Part shown: piece by piece, positions 1 through 8,892 of the stretch | Numbering within the stretch: the stretch's first letter is position 1 | Layout: each line of letters starts with the position of its first letter | Assembly: GCA_049301135.1 (NCBI GenBank) | Contig: JBAQKP010000127.1 | Location: 1 to 17,067 of the forward strand | Length of the DNA stretch: 17,067 nucleotides | Direction of reading: 5' to 3' | Origin: JAYXXU01 sp049301135 | GTDB lineage: Bacteria > Pseudomonadota > Gammaproteobacteria > Pseudomonadales > Moraxellaceae | Notes under the pieces: model-generated | Databases searched by the model: none | Told to the model about the DNA's origin: nothing | What the model saw: the letters and a program-made list of their open reading frames with translations, nothing else | Position numbers and translations under genes: made by a program

Positions 1-557
1 ACATTGCCCTCGGCTAGTGCCAAATAAAAGCGCTGATCCAGCAAAAAGCGCCGATCTTTTTTGATTTCATGCTCCATAGCCAAGATACGTTCACAACGGT
101 TTTTGAGTTCGTCCCAATCACCTCGTAGCGCCAAAAAAGCCTGATAGTGAAAATATACCGCGTGCTTTGGGTTATGAGCATCTTTGTTATTTTGAAAATA
201 ACCCGTGTGCTGACTAAACCAAGAAATAATATCTTCATGGTCGGAAAACAAAACATACATCAAATGAGGTGCAGCAATACTTTCGGTCGGCGCGAGTTGC
301 CGTGCCATACGTTGTAATTTCGCGGCAACAAACGCCCATTCTTTAAAAGCATGTAAATCATGGTCACGAAACCAAGCCACCAAGCTTTTGGCTGTCGTGA
401 GTGTCTCAAGATTTTCCAAACAAGCTTTTCTACTGCCTTTTGCGTCTAAAATTAGATCAATAGCCTGTAGATGTCCCTCATTTTCGGTAGAATGAGGAAC
501 GACGTGTGCTAAACCCAATTGAATACTGTCATGATAACTCATCAGTTTACTGCTCAT
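1..557 (-). CDS. Imm49-like immunity protein (C-terminus cut by window edge)
   Basis: The frame reads leftward without a stop from an ATG at 557-555 to the window edge, giving 185 codons. A good ribosome binding site (AGGAGAAAT) lies just upstream. The visible protein starts MSSKLMSYHDSIQLG and ends in DQRFYLALAEGN. The pattern of a tryptophan/serine stretch (ISWFSQ), then YFHYQAFLALRGDWDELKNR and a closing FYLALAEGN resembles, from memory, Imm49 proteins, which protect against polymorphic or contact-dependent toxins. It has no signal peptide or membrane segment, so it is probably cytoplasmic. It is divergent from miaB across 210 bp. No toxin gene is visible; one could lie to the left of the window. 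The coding frame is certain; the family call is a moderate inference. Confidence 0.62.
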   Translation of the reverse strand, partial: MSSKLMSYHDSIQLGLAHVVPHSTENEGHLQAIDLILDAKGSRKACLENLETLTTAKSLVAWFRDHDLHAFKEWAFVAAKLQRMARQLAPTESIAAPHLMYVLFSDHEDIISWFSQHTGYFQNNKDAHNPKHAVYFHYQAFLALRGDWDELKNRCERILAMEHEIKKDRRFLLDQRFYLALAEGN

Positions 558-648
558 GGTATTTCTCCTATTTGTTTGGTTCGTCTATGCGGACAACTCA
601 CCTAGCGTGTGTATCTTGGCACTTTTTCAACCGCACCCCACCCACCCA

Positions 649-657
649 TGCTATCAT
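649..657 (+). promoter_or_regulatory. Candidate extended -10 promoter for miaB operon
   Basis: TGCTATCAT is an extended -10 element (TGn plus TATCAT) about 110 bp upstream of the miaB start. No convincing -35 hexamer is present at the right spacing, as expected if the TGn motif compensates. It is a weak call made by eye. Confidence 0.3.
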
Positions 658-767
658 TATCGGTTGATTATTCCCCTACCGATTGACCGCCACGCCGACC
701 CCATCAGCAGCCGACCCCAAACCCGCTGCATGATCGCGGCCACCGATGGCGACACAGGAACCATAGC

Positions 768-2231
768 ATGACCGTTCAGCAGTTTGTGCCACAGACCGCA
801 ACCGAATCCGCCGCAGCCGATGCCCTGATCACGCCTGCGCAACACGCCCATGCGGGAGCAGATGTCACACCCAAGCGCCTGTATATCGAAACGCAAGGCT
901 GCCAAATGAACGCCTATGACTCTGATCGGATGGCAGATCTACTCGGCGACTCACATGGCTATGTGCTGACCGATGATCCAGCGGATGCCGACGTGCTGCT
1001 GATGAACACCTGCTCAATCCGCGAAAAAGCCCAAGAAAAAGTATTTAGTGAGCTTGGTCGCTGGCGCAAGCTCAAACAACAAAAACCCGAACTGATTATC
1101 GGCGTGGGTGGCTGCGTCGCCTCACAAGAAGGCGAAGGCATTCAACAGCGTGCGCCGTATGTTGATATGGTATTTGGCCCGCAAACCATCCACCGCTTGC
1201 CGCAAATGCTGAACCAGCACGAACTGAACAAACACCAGTTTAAATCCAATAAAATCAGCCTTGTCGATATTTCATTTCCTGAAATCGAAAAATTCGACTT
1301 TTTGCCCGAACCGAAAGTCGAAGGCTATAAAGCCTTTGTGTCGATCATGGAAGGCTGCTCTAAATACTGCTCGTTTTGCGTCGTGCCGTACACACGCGGC
1401 GAAGAAGTATCACGGCCACTCGATGACGTGATTGCCGAAGTCGCAGGTTTGGCGGCCAAAGGCGTGCGCGAAATCACCCTACTCGGCCAAAACGTCAACG
1501 GCTATCGCGGCGAAACCTTTGATGGGCAGATTTGTAATTTTGCTGAACTGCTGCGCTTGGTCGCCAAAATCCCGAATATCGGTCGGATTCGCTACACCAC
1601 CAGCCATCCGCTGGAATTTTCGGATGAGCTAATTAACGTCTACGCCGAACTGCCGCAACTGGTGTCGCATTTGCATCTGCCGGTACAAAGCGGCTCGAAT
1701 CCGGTCTTGGCAGCGATGAAGCGCAATCATCAAGTCGATATTTATATTGAAAAAATCGCCAAACTTCGCCAAGTGCGGCCAGACTTGCATTTGTCCAGTG
1801 ACTTTATTATTGGCTTCCCCAATGAAGGCGATGCCGAATTTGCCGAAACCTTGCAGTTTATTAAAGATCTGGATTTTGATCACTCGTACAGCTTTATCTA
1901 CTCCAAGCGTCCAGGTACACCAGCCGCGGAACTGCCAGACCCCACGCCAGAAGATGTAAAAAAACAACGGCTGTCTGATGTTAAAGCAGTGATCAAAGCC
2001 TCGACCATCGCCAAAACCAACGCGATGATCGGGCAAACCTTGCGCGTGCTGGTCGAAAAAACCTCAGACCGCGATGATCGGATGTTGCTGGGCAGCGCGG
2101 ATAACACCCGTTTGGTGCAATTTATCGGTGATGCTGCGCTGATTGGTCAGTTTGTAGACATCGAAGTGACTGACATTTTGAGCATGAATCTGGTACAAGG
2201 GAACTTGGTACAGGTGGAATCAGCGCATTGA
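768..2231 (+). CDS. miaB: tRNA-2-methylthio-N6-dimethylallyladenosine synthase MiaB
   Basis: A 487-aa radical-SAM methylthiotransferase that adds a methylthio group to i6A37 in tRNAs reading UNN codons. The N-terminal UPF0004 domain carries its three cluster cysteines at Cys45 (GCQMN), Cys82 (NTCSIREKA) and Cys116 (GGCVA). The radical-SAM CX3CX2C motif is Cys197, Cys201, Cys204 (CSKYCSFC). A C-terminal TRAM-like tail follows (about 415-485). The protein is slightly longer than the E. coli one (474 aa) because of a low-complexity leader of about 35 residues before KRLYIETQGCQMN, which Acinetobacter-type MiaB also has. The ATG at 768 has AGGAA about 10 bp upstream. It heads a co-directional set with ybeZ 45 bp downstream. 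All catalytic residues are present. Confidence 0.97.
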   Translation: MTVQQFVPQTATESAAADALITPAQHAHAGADVTPKRLYIETQGCQMNAYDSDRMADLLGDSHGYVLTDDPADADVLLMNTCSIREKAQEKVFSELGRWRKLKQQKPELIIGVGGCVASQEGEGIQQRAPYVDMVFGPQTIHRLPQMLNQHELNKHQFKSNKISLVDISFPEIEKFDFLPEPKVEGYKAFVSIMEGCSKYCSFCVVPYTRGEEVSRPLDDVIAEVAGLAAKGVREITLLGQNVNGYRGETFDGQICNFAELLRLVAKIPNIGRIRYTTSHPLEFSDELINVYAELPQLVSHLHLPVQSGSNPVLAAMKRNHQVDIYIEKIAKLRQVRPDLHLSSDFIIGFPNEGDAEFAETLQFIKDLDFDHSYSFIYSKRPGTPAAELPDPTPEDVKKQRLSDVKAVIKASTIAKTNAMIGQTLRVLVEKTSDRDDRMLLGSADNTRLVQFIGDAALIGQFVDIEVTDILSMNLVQGNLVQVESAH

Positions 2232-2276
2232 TTCACCTGTGCGCCGATCTCTGCCTTTGTTGATTGAGGATATTTC

Positions 2277-3362
2277 TTGACTGCATCCATCAGCCGTACC
2301 GTTGCATTTGCTGGCATTACGCTAGAACGATTAAAAGCCATGTTGGGCGCGTATAACGCCCACCTTAAACTGATCGAACAACGCCTAGAAGTCAAAATCG
2401 CCCAGCGCGGTGATACCTTCGTGATAGACGGTGAGCTGGACGCAGTGGCACGCGCGGAAAGCCTACTCGAGCGCTTGCATGCCGAAACCGCCGAAATACG
2501 TACGCTGACGCCAGAGCATTTGCACCTGTTGATTCAAGGCAGTCAGACTGAGCGTGAATACACCGAAAACGCTGACGGTGAACTGAACGTCTGGCTACAA
2601 ACCCGCAAAGGCAAAATCCATCCGCGTGGCGCGAATCAACGCCGTTATGTGCAGCGGATCTTGCAAAGCGATATTTCGTTTGGGGTCGGGCCTGCCGGTA
2701 CCGGTAAAACCTATCTGGCGGTCGCTGCGGCGGTCGATATGCTGGAACGCAATGAAATCCAGCGGATTTTATTGGTGCGTCCGGCGGTAGAAGCTGGCGA
2801 AAAACTCGGTTTTTTACCTGGTGATCTGAGCCAAAAAATCGACCCGTACTTGCGTCCGCTGTATGACGCGCTATACGAGATGATTGGTTTTGACAAAGTC
2901 GCCAAGCTGATCGAGCGCCAGATTATCGAAGTTGCACCGCTGGCCTATATGCGCGGTCGCACCTTGAATCATTCGTTTGTGATTTTGGATGAGGCGCAAA
3001 ACACCACGCCGGAACAGATGAAAATGTTTTTGACCCGTTTGGGCTTTGGCTCACGGGCGGTGATTACTGGCGACATTACGCAGGTGGATTTGCCACGTGG
3101 TCATCAGTCGGGTTTGGCGCATTGTTTAAAAGTACTATCCAATATCGATGAAATTCACATCACGCATTTTCATTCACGCGATGTGGTGCGGCATCAGTTG
3201 GTTCAAAAAATCGTCGAAGCCTACGAAGGCTGGGACGATCAACAGCAAAAGCTCAGCGAGCAAGCGCGACGCGAACGGCAAGCCAAGCTACAGGCCGCCA
3301 TGAGTCAAAACGATCAGGCCGCAGACTTGCAGCATGCTCAGCAACCGCAGGACGAGTCATGA
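2277..3362 (+). CDS. ybeZ: PhoH-like ATPase YbeZ
   Basis: A 361-aa PhoH-family P-loop ATPase, slightly longer than E. coli YbeZ (346 aa). Walker A is GPAGTGKT at residues 138-145 and Walker B is FVILDEAQN around 234-242, with the acidic pair at Asp238-Glu239. The first 100 residues are the family's N-terminal region, and the last 40 are a charged Gln/Ala-rich tail. The start is TTG at 2277, with GAGGA six bases upstream; no better in-frame ATG fits the conserved N-terminus. The family is thought to act with YbeY in RNA metabolism and ribosome maturation. The physical coupling supports this: the last codons overlap the ybeY start as ATGA. Confidence 0.95.
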   Translation: MTASISRTVAFAGITLERLKAMLGAYNAHLKLIEQRLEVKIAQRGDTFVIDGELDAVARAESLLERLHAETAEIRTLTPEHLHLLIQGSQTEREYTENADGELNVWLQTRKGKIHPRGANQRRYVQRILQSDISFGVGPAGTGKTYLAVAAAVDMLERNEIQRILLVRPAVEAGEKLGFLPGDLSQKIDPYLRPLYDALYEMIGFDKVAKLIERQIIEVAPLAYMRGRTLNHSFVILDEAQNTTPEQMKMFLTRLGFGSRAVITGDITQVDLPRGHQSGLAHCLKVLSNIDEIHITHFHSRDVVRHQLVQKIVEAYEGWDDQQQKLSEQARRERQAKLQAAMSQNDQAADLQHAQQPQDES

Positions 3363-3871
3363 GCGAAGCGCATACTGACTCCAACACAGACTGGCTGGAT
3401 CTGGCGATTGAGTGGGCGGATGAGCTTGCGCCCGACTCGATTCCAGCAACACTAGACGACATTCAGATGCAGCACTGGGTCAGCACTGTGCTGATCCATC
3501 TGGATGCGGCGCAAGACTGTGATCTGTCGATTCGAATGGTCGATCTGGCCGAAAGTCAGCAACTGAACGCCGATTATCGCGGCAAAGACAGGCCGACCAA
3601 TGTGCTGTCGTTTCCAAGTGATGTGCCCGAACATATGGCGGAGATGATTGGTTATCGGCCATTGGGGGATTTGGTGATTTGTTGGCCGGTGGTGCAGGCT
3701 GAAGCGGCTGAGCAACAGAAGGCGGTATTGGATCATTTGTGTCATTTGACTGTCCATGGCGTGTTGCATTTGCTCGGTTATGACCACGAAACCAGCGATG
3801 CCGATGCAGAAGAAATGGAAGCGCTAGAGGTGGAGATTTTGGGGAAATTAGGGGTGAGTAATCCGTATTGA
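3359..3871 (+). CDS. ybeY: Endoribonuclease YbeY (rRNA maturation factor)
   Basis: A 170-aa zinc-dependent single-strand endoribonuclease of the UPF0054 family, needed for 16S rRNA 3'-end processing and ribosome quality control. The metal-binding signature H-X3-H-X5-H is complete at His133, His137 and His143 (HGVLHLLGYDH). The usual core segment is seen earlier (LNADYRGKDRPTNVLSFP, then PLGDLVIC). The start ATG overlaps the ybeZ stop by 4 bp, so translation is probably coupled. The family commonly spans 150-170 residues; here an acidic N-terminal leader (about 25 aa) adds length. No corC/lnt gene follows as in E. coli; instead a leftward gene ends 16 bp beyond, convergent with ybeY. Confidence 0.96.
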   Translation: MSEAHTDSNTDWLDLAIEWADELAPDSIPATLDDIQMQHWVSTVLIHLDAAQDCDLSIRMVDLAESQQLNADYRGKDRPTNVLSFPSDVPEHMAEMIGYRPLGDLVICWPVVQAEAAEQQKAVLDHLCHLTVHGVLHLLGYDHETSDADAEEMEALEVEILGKLGVSNPY

Positions 3872-3887
3872 GGGGTTGGCTCAAACA

Positions 3888-4280
3888 CTAATCTTCTTTA
3901 AAAAATCTTGGTGGATGCTCACATTTATATAAACCCTGATCTTGTAAGTATCCCATCATCTGTGTGTTGTATGCCCTTGCATAGACAAGTGCAAGCGTAT
4001 TAAATTTTTCTTCTTCATAAGTAACAGAAGCATCTGACGTTCCTGCTATCATTTTTATATCCAGATCAACATTTGCACACTTTCTCTGTACGTTTGGAAT
4101 TTGAACGGAATACCCATAAATACCATAAAACCTATAGTCTTTTATTTCTATGGATCTTTTGACATCTTCTGTAGGATTTGCATGATACAAATAGTTAAGA
4201 TCAATCTTAGAGCTCTCTCTACCGCATGAAGCCATCATTATGATGAGCAAAAAAATCATAACAGGCTTAAAAGAAACCAT
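3888..4280 (-). CDS. Small predicted lipoprotein, unknown function
   Basis: A 130-aa protein with a lipoprotein signal: Lys5, a hydrophobic stretch (residues 6-16), then MASC with the acceptor cysteine at Cys19. The mature part is polar, with a tyrosine-rich segment (YRFYGIYGYSVQIP) and two further cysteines near residues 68 and 120 that could pair in the periplasm. Ser/Gly-rich residues right after Cys19, without Asp at +2, suggest outer-membrane sorting. AGGGAG lies about 8 bp before the ATG. No family is recognised. The gene is visibly AT-richer than its neighbours and lies between conserved genes, which suggests later acquisition. It converges with ybeY and shares direction with the phosphatase gene upstream, 139 bp away. 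Confidence 0.8.
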   Translation of the reverse strand: MVSFKPVMIFLLIIMMASCGRESSKIDLNYLYHANPTEDVKRSIEIKDYRFYGIYGYSVQIPNVQRKCANVDLDIKMIAGTSDASVTYEEEKFNTLALVYARAYNTQMMGYLQDQGLYKCEHPPRFFKED

Positions 4281-4419
4281 TACGGTGCTCCCTAAATCTA
4301 TGGCGTATAACCGAATTTCGATCTAGTGCGCACAGCACAGCCTCTTTACAACCAAACCACAGTATTTGCCGAGTCATACGACCCAGCAAACACCACAGAT
4401 CAACCTCACTTAACGCCAA

Positions 4420-6213
4420 TCAAACTACACTAGAAGCTGCGGCCTGTACCATTGTCTTGCCCCGCTCCGTCAGCAACGTATACGCTTTCTCTTTGACAGT
4501 GCTGACAAAAACCCATTCCGACGTGACTTTTTCAGCCTCGAACGTCACCAGCATAAAGCCACGATCCGACATATTGATATAGCGTAACCCCTTGACCAAC
4601 TGCGGCACACCAGCCTCAGCTTCTAGCACTTTTTGTGGTGTATCAAGGCTCAAATACTCCTCAAAACCCGGCGAACTGACACTTGATGTGGCCAACTCAA
4701 TCCCAGCAGCAAGCTCAAGGTCTGATGGATTCGTTCCTGTCGGCAAGGTCAGTTGATTTGCCCAAGCATTATGCGTATCACCCGCTAGAACCACCAGATT
4801 AATGCTATTTTTGATCGCCTCTGCCAAGATCATGCGACGCTCCACCTCGTAGCCATCCCACGCGTCGAGGTTATACGGGATGCTTGGCAGTTGTAGCAGT
4901 GCCAATTTTTCGGGAGTTAAACGCTGAATATTCGCCTGCAAAAACTGCAACTGTGCCGGTGTTAAGGTCGGGTCACCTGCTTGCGCACGGCCAGCCAACT
5001 GTGCCAACGCCCCAAGCTCTGCGTATTCACCAATCGTCATTTGTAACGTGGCAATCGCCGCAGGGAGATACATGCGACCCATCAGCACTTGCTGTCCGAG
5101 TACGTGCCATTTGGCCGGTTTTTTAAACTCATTAAACAACCACGTCCGCTGTGCCGCACCTAACATGGTGCGGGTCGGATCAGCCATCGCCACGCCGAAT
5201 GCTTGTTGGTCGGCTGGGGTTGCCAGATTGTTAAACTTGGCATAATCCAGCGGCTCGCTACGTGCAATCACCCGTGTGTCCAGCATCGAGAGATTCAGGA
5301 GGTTGCCCCACTGAAAGCTACGCGCCAGTTCCAGCATGCCATTGACGATCACCGGACGAATCGGCATCCACTCGACATAGGCTTGAATCGCCGCTTGTTT
5401 ACGCGCCGCAAAGCTGCCTTCGGTAGCAGGATTGTGGTTTTCTGCACCGTCTTTCCACGTGTCATTGGCGATTTCATGGTCATCCCACACACAGATGAAT
5501 GCAGCTTTGCCATGTAATTTCTGTAAGTCTGGATCGCTGCGATACTGCGCATAGCGGGTACGATAATCCATCAAGGACAGAATCTCATGTGCTGGCTCAA
5601 CCTCACGGCCTAAACGCGCCGCATCAGCAGAGGCATAGCCACCTCGGGCATACTCATAAATGTAATCACCCAGATGCAGTACGGCGTCCAGATCATTACG
5701 CTTGGCAGCCTCAGCATAGGCATGAAAGAAACCTGCTGGGTAGTTGGCACACGAGAACACCGCCAGCTTGACTTGATTGACCGCAGTTTCAGGCAGTGTC
5801 TTGGTCTTGCCAACCGCTGACATGATATCACCCACGCGAAAGCGGTAGTAATACTGGGTATTTGGCTGCAAGCCTGCCGCATCGACTTTTAGCGTATAGT
5901 CTGATTGCGCAGAGACATTCGCCCGACCATCGGTGACCACTTGGGTAAATGCTGCATCGGTCGCCACTTGCCAGCGTACCTCAACAGCTTGTGCCTGCTC
6001 TGGCACAAAGCGCGTCCACAAAATCACTTGTTTACTCAGTGGATCACCACTGGCCACACCGTGACTGAACGCGCCTTTCACCGGCGGTAACGTCGTATCG
6101 TTGACATCGTCGGAATCCGAAAAACATCCGGTCATCCCCACGGATACCACCGCAGCGGTGACCCCAAGTGCCGATAAACGCAAAAAAGAGCGTCGATTGA
6201 GTGCCTGTGTCAT
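4420..6213 (-). CDS. PhoD-like alkaline phosphatase/phosphodiesterase, Tat-exported
   Basis: A 597-aa PhoD-family metallophosphoesterase. The start at 6213 is chosen because it gives a Tat signal (NRRSFLRL, residues 6-13) and has AAAGGA about 9 bp upstream; the 80 extra in-frame codons further upstream look non-coding. The signal ends in MTGC, so Cys30 may be lipidated after Tat export. A Fn3-like N-terminal domain (about 48-140) precedes the catalytic domain. Expected metal and active-site residues are seen: Cys155 in FSCANYPAG, Asp183 in LGDYIYEY, Asp244-Asp245-His246 in WDDHE, and His481 in AGDTHNAW. Family members release phosphate from phosphodiesters and monoesters in the periplasm. No clear Pho box was found by eye upstream. 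The gene lies downstream of tonB-like on the same strand. Confidence 0.92.
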   Translation of the reverse strand: MTQALNRRSFLRLSALGVTAAVVSVGMTGCFSDSDDVNDTTLPPVKGAFSHGVASGDPLSKQVILWTRFVPEQAQAVEVRWQVATDAAFTQVVTDGRANVSAQSDYTLKVDAAGLQPNTQYYYRFRVGDIMSAVGKTKTLPETAVNQVKLAVFSCANYPAGFFHAYAEAAKRNDLDAVLHLGDYIYEYARGGYASADAARLGREVEPAHEILSLMDYRTRYAQYRSDPDLQKLHGKAAFICVWDDHEIANDTWKDGAENHNPATEGSFAARKQAAIQAYVEWMPIRPVIVNGMLELARSFQWGNLLNLSMLDTRVIARSEPLDYAKFNNLATPADQQAFGVAMADPTRTMLGAAQRTWLFNEFKKPAKWHVLGQQVLMGRMYLPAAIATLQMTIGEYAELGALAQLAGRAQAGDPTLTPAQLQFLQANIQRLTPEKLALLQLPSIPYNLDAWDGYEVERRMILAEAIKNSINLVVLAGDTHNAWANQLTLPTGTNPSDLELAAGIELATSSVSSPGFEEYLSLDTPQKVLEAEAGVPQLVKGLRYINMSDRGFMLVTFEAEKVTSEWVFVSTVKEKAYTLLTERGKTMVQAAASSVV

Positions 6214-6407
6214 GTTGTTTTTTCCTTTAAGTTGAGTGAAACCTGACGCGAGCATACTTGCTGGACGTGTCGAAGCGATGACGTCGTTTTTAATCCATAT
6301 CGACGTCTTCTGGGGATTGATCATAACCAATTGGCTGGCATTCTTCTCAGGTCTCTTCAATAAATATGGCTTAAAAATTGAGTATCTTTGGATATATTTA
6401 GAAGGTG

Positions 6408-7322
6408 TTACTGTGCCACTTCTACCGCGTCCATCTCTTGCGAAAAGCGCCACGTCCGTATAATCCGTAACTCCGAAAACGCCTTCATACTGGCATGAAA
6501 TTGACTATATGGCGCAGCTTGCCGCACCGAATTACGCGCAGCCTCATCCAAAATCGAATGCCCCGAACTCTCCAACAGTCGAATCGCCCGAATCTGTCCA
6601 TCAGGGCGCAAAATCACCATTAGGCGCACATCACCCGACCAACCTTTAGCACGCGCCAGATCTGGATAATGCTGATTGCCGACCTGCTCAACTCGCCGCC
6701 GAAACCCCTCGATATACGCCGCACTCGGATCTGCTTTGGCCGAGACACTATCGACCGTGTGGATTTTGGTTTGTTTACTATATTCTTGCTTGCGCCGTGC
6801 ATATTGCGCTTCCAGACTGGCAATCGCAGCAGCAGCTTGTTGCTGTTCGGTCGGCTGCGCTTGTGGCTCACGCTTGGCCTGCTGATTGCTGGACTGTGCG
6901 GTCTGCTGCCAACTGAGCTGCGTGACCAATACCCGCTCACTCTCGGCTTGAGCAGTTTGTTGTTCGCGCTGTTCTTGTTGTTGCTGTGGAGCGACGGCTT
7001 GTAATTGCGCCGCTTGCAATGGACTCGACTCTGGTGAGGTCAGTCGATAGGCTTGACGGGTCACGCCACTGCCTGCTTGATTGGCCTGTGCCAAAAAATC
7101 CGCCTGTTGATCCGGCTGCTTCGACAAGGTCACCGCCACCGTCACATCCTGCATCAATGCACGATCGCCACTTGGCGCAGTAAAGCTCAAACCAAACACC
7201 AGCAGCACGTGCAAACTCACCGCCAGCGCAGTACACAGCAGCATGACCCGATCCGCCAGCATGGCCTGTAGCGGCTGCATCACGCTTGGAATCATTCGGT
7301 GTTGCGGCGGGTGGTTCTGCAT
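6408..7322 (-). CDS. TonB-like energy transducer protein
   Basis: A 304-aa protein with TonB architecture. It has a short cytoplasmic N-terminus, one membrane segment (about 26-46), a long periplasmic Gln/Ala-rich linker (about 100-185), and a C-terminal TonB domain (about 203-293). The C-terminal domain has the family's YP pair at 219-220, the GDVRLMVILRPDG strand region and the closing RIIRTWRF. TonB couples inner-membrane proton motive force to outer-membrane transporters, usually with ExbB/ExbD, but neither is encoded here. The linker is glutamine-rich rather than the classical proline-lysine type. The ATG at 7322 has only a weak AGGG upstream; Met11 or Met15 are alternatives that keep the membrane anchor. 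It is divergent from the next gene across 177 bp. Confidence 0.85.
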   Translation of the reverse strand: MQNHPPQHRMIPSVMQPLQAMLADRVMLLCTALAVSLHVLLVFGLSFTAPSGDRALMQDVTVAVTLSKQPDQQADFLAQANQAGSGVTRQAYRLTSPESSPLQAAQLQAVAPQQQQEQREQQTAQAESERVLVTQLSWQQTAQSSNQQAKREPQAQPTEQQQAAAAIASLEAQYARRKQEYSKQTKIHTVDSVSAKADPSAAYIEGFRRRVEQVGNQHYPDLARAKGWSGDVRLMVILRPDGQIRAIRLLESSGHSILDEAARNSVRQAAPYSQFHASMKAFSELRIIRTWRFSQEMDAVEVAQ

Positions 7323-7499
7323 GCTTTGCCCTACTGTCGTCCCTCGCTTGCTGCGGAAGCTTGGTGATCGGTATACAGCCGATTCGTGGTTTTTTCGCGT
7401 CTAAACACAAATCATAACTTTGGATTGTGTACAATCGGCCAAATCAACGACCCCACGAGTTGAGCAACGTCCTCAACCATCAGCCGTGAGACCCCGCCG

Positions 7500-8186
7500 A
7501 TGCGCAACATCCTCAGCAAGGTCGCCCGTGGCGTCCGTGAAGTTTATCATAGAGCAGAAGACCTGATCGAAGAAGAGCGCGAATTCCCGATTTCTGAAAA
7601 CCTGTTGAATGCCAAACTCAAACGCTACGTCACCGACAACGTCGAACAGCTATCCGACCTGCACTTGAACCTGTATGACGACTGGCTGTATCTGTATGCG
7701 ACCGTACATTACAAAGGCATCCACGCCAATCTCGCGACCAAGCTACGACTGGTACAAATGCAGTTTGACCGTAACGTGCAGCGCTTTGTGTTCGAGCAAG
7801 AAGGCGGCACTGAAATTATTGATATTCACTATGATGACTCGATCAAAAAGCTCGGCATCAACTTTCATAAAATCGGCGTCAATCTGGCATTGTGGTGGTT
7901 TAAAAACATTAAAAACACCGATCCGCTCGGTTATATTTTAGAAAAACTCGAAGTCGTGACGGTCAAACACGGCCTACTGTATCTCGATCTGAACCGCTGG
8001 CTCGGCGATGTCGATAAAGTCATGTCTACTTTACGCAAAGTTGAAGTCAATCACGCTGTGCTACGGCCACAAACCCTCGTGGTCAAAGCCAGTGTCAAAC
8101 TAGCAGGGCTATTTGGCAGTGGCGCAGACGACTTGGCCGATGCAGCAGATGCGCCGATCATCATCAACGAAAATCGGCAGTATTAA
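7500..8186 (+). CDS. Conserved-looking protein of unknown function, 228 aa
   Basis: The product is not recognised. The 228-aa frame is soluble, with no signal peptide or membrane helix. It has an acidic N-terminal helix (RAEDLIEEEREFPIS) and an alternating strand-like central region rich in Tyr, Leu and His (LHLNLYDDWLYLYATVHYKGI). An aromatic segment (LALWWFKNIKNTDPLG) and an acidic Ala/Asp-rich tail near the C-terminus follow. Codon use matches the neighbouring housekeeping genes, and it fills the gap between divergent tonB-like and convergent methyltransferase genes, which supports a real gene. The ribosome site before the ATG is weak (GTGAGAC). TACAAT at 7430-7435 may be the -10 of its promoter. 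It ends 7 bp from the stop of the convergent gene. Confidence 0.8.
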   Translation: MRNILSKVARGVREVYHRAEDLIEEEREFPISENLLNAKLKRYVTDNVEQLSDLHLNLYDDWLYLYATVHYKGIHANLATKLRLVQMQFDRNVQRFVFEQEGGTEIIDIHYDDSIKKLGINFHKIGVNLALWWFKNIKNTDPLGYILEKLEVVTVKHGLLYLDLNRWLGDVDKVMSTLRKVEVNHAVLRPQTLVVKASVKLAGLFGSGADDLADAADAPIIINENRQY

Positions 8187-8193
8187 CTATCTG

Positions 8194-8886
8194 TTAAAAC
8201 CCACCAATCTGACATTCGCCCTGCGCAGCTTGCAGGGTGCGATAGAAGCTCACATTCCTAAATTCGGGCGACTCATCCAGATCAGGCCACGTCGATGCGG
8301 TGCGTGATTCAGCGCGGGTGTAGGCTGGATGACTGAAGTTTTTCACCCGTGAATCCGCCACCCAGACCACCCGAGCAAACCGTAAAAAATCATCCAAAAA
8401 GAACCGGTTGCACTGGTCATACAGCACATCTGCTGCCAACAGCACATCGACCACCTCAGACAACGCGTACAAGTCGTCCAAATACTCTAGCTCAACACCG
8501 TTCAGTGCTGCATTGGCGCGGGTCGCCGCCAAACTGACCAGATCAATATCACAAGCAATCACCCGTGTAGCTCCTGCTAGCTTGGCGGCAATCGCCACCA
8601 CCCCCGAACCCGTGCCAAAATCCAGCACAGTTTTACCGCGTACCAGCTCAGGCTCGGCCAGCAGCCATTGCGCCATCGCCAAACCGGATGCCCAACAAAA
8701 CACCCAATACGGCGTGTCCTGCCAGATGCGCCGAATCACCTCATCATCAAGTCGCTCAGTCGGCAATTCTGGCGGAATCAACCACAACTCAATCGGCGTG
8801 TCCGGCAAGCACTGACGTGCCAAGCCGACGTTTGGAATAATCTGCTGGAGTGCATCAACGAGTTCAGTGGGCACGTTCGACTGCAT
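8194..8886 (-). CDS. Class I SAM-dependent methyltransferase (COG3897/ETFB-lysine methyltransferase-like)
   Basis: A 230-aa Rossmann-fold methyltransferase. The segment before the SAM site (PYWVFCWASGLAMAQWLL, about 59-76) is typical of the group containing eukaryotic ETFB lysine methyltransferase and bacterial COG3897 proteins. Motif I is VLDFGTGSG (87-95), the acidic end of strand 2 is ACDID (111-115), and the post-I region contains LLAADVLYD (149-157). The target is probably a protein lysine, by analogy with the family; nothing in the sequence names it. It starts 6 bp after the folD stop, with GGGATAA as ribosome site inside folD, so the two are surely co-transcribed. A direct link to folate metabolism is not implied. 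Confidence 0.88.
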   Translation of the reverse strand: MQSNVPTELVDALQQIIPNVGLARQCLPDTPIELWLIPPELPTERLDDEVIRRIWQDTPYWVFCWASGLAMAQWLLAEPELVRGKTVLDFGTGSGVVAIAAKLAGATRVIACDIDLVSLAATRANAALNGVELEYLDDLYALSEVVDVLLAADVLYDQCNRFFLDDFLRFARVVWVADSRVKNFSHPAYTRAESRTASTWPDLDESPEFRNVSFYRTLQAAQGECQIGGF

Positions 8887-8892
8887 GTTGCG

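Noticed and set aside
5203..5517. Rightward frames inside the phosphatase gene
   Set aside because: They lie opposite a well-supported gene with complete motifs and show no ribosome site or recognisable product.
6214..6453. In-frame 80-residue N-terminal extension of the phosphatase
   Set aside because: It would bury the Tat signal, overlaps the end of the tonB-like gene and lacks coding character. The ATG at 6213 has a good ribosome site.
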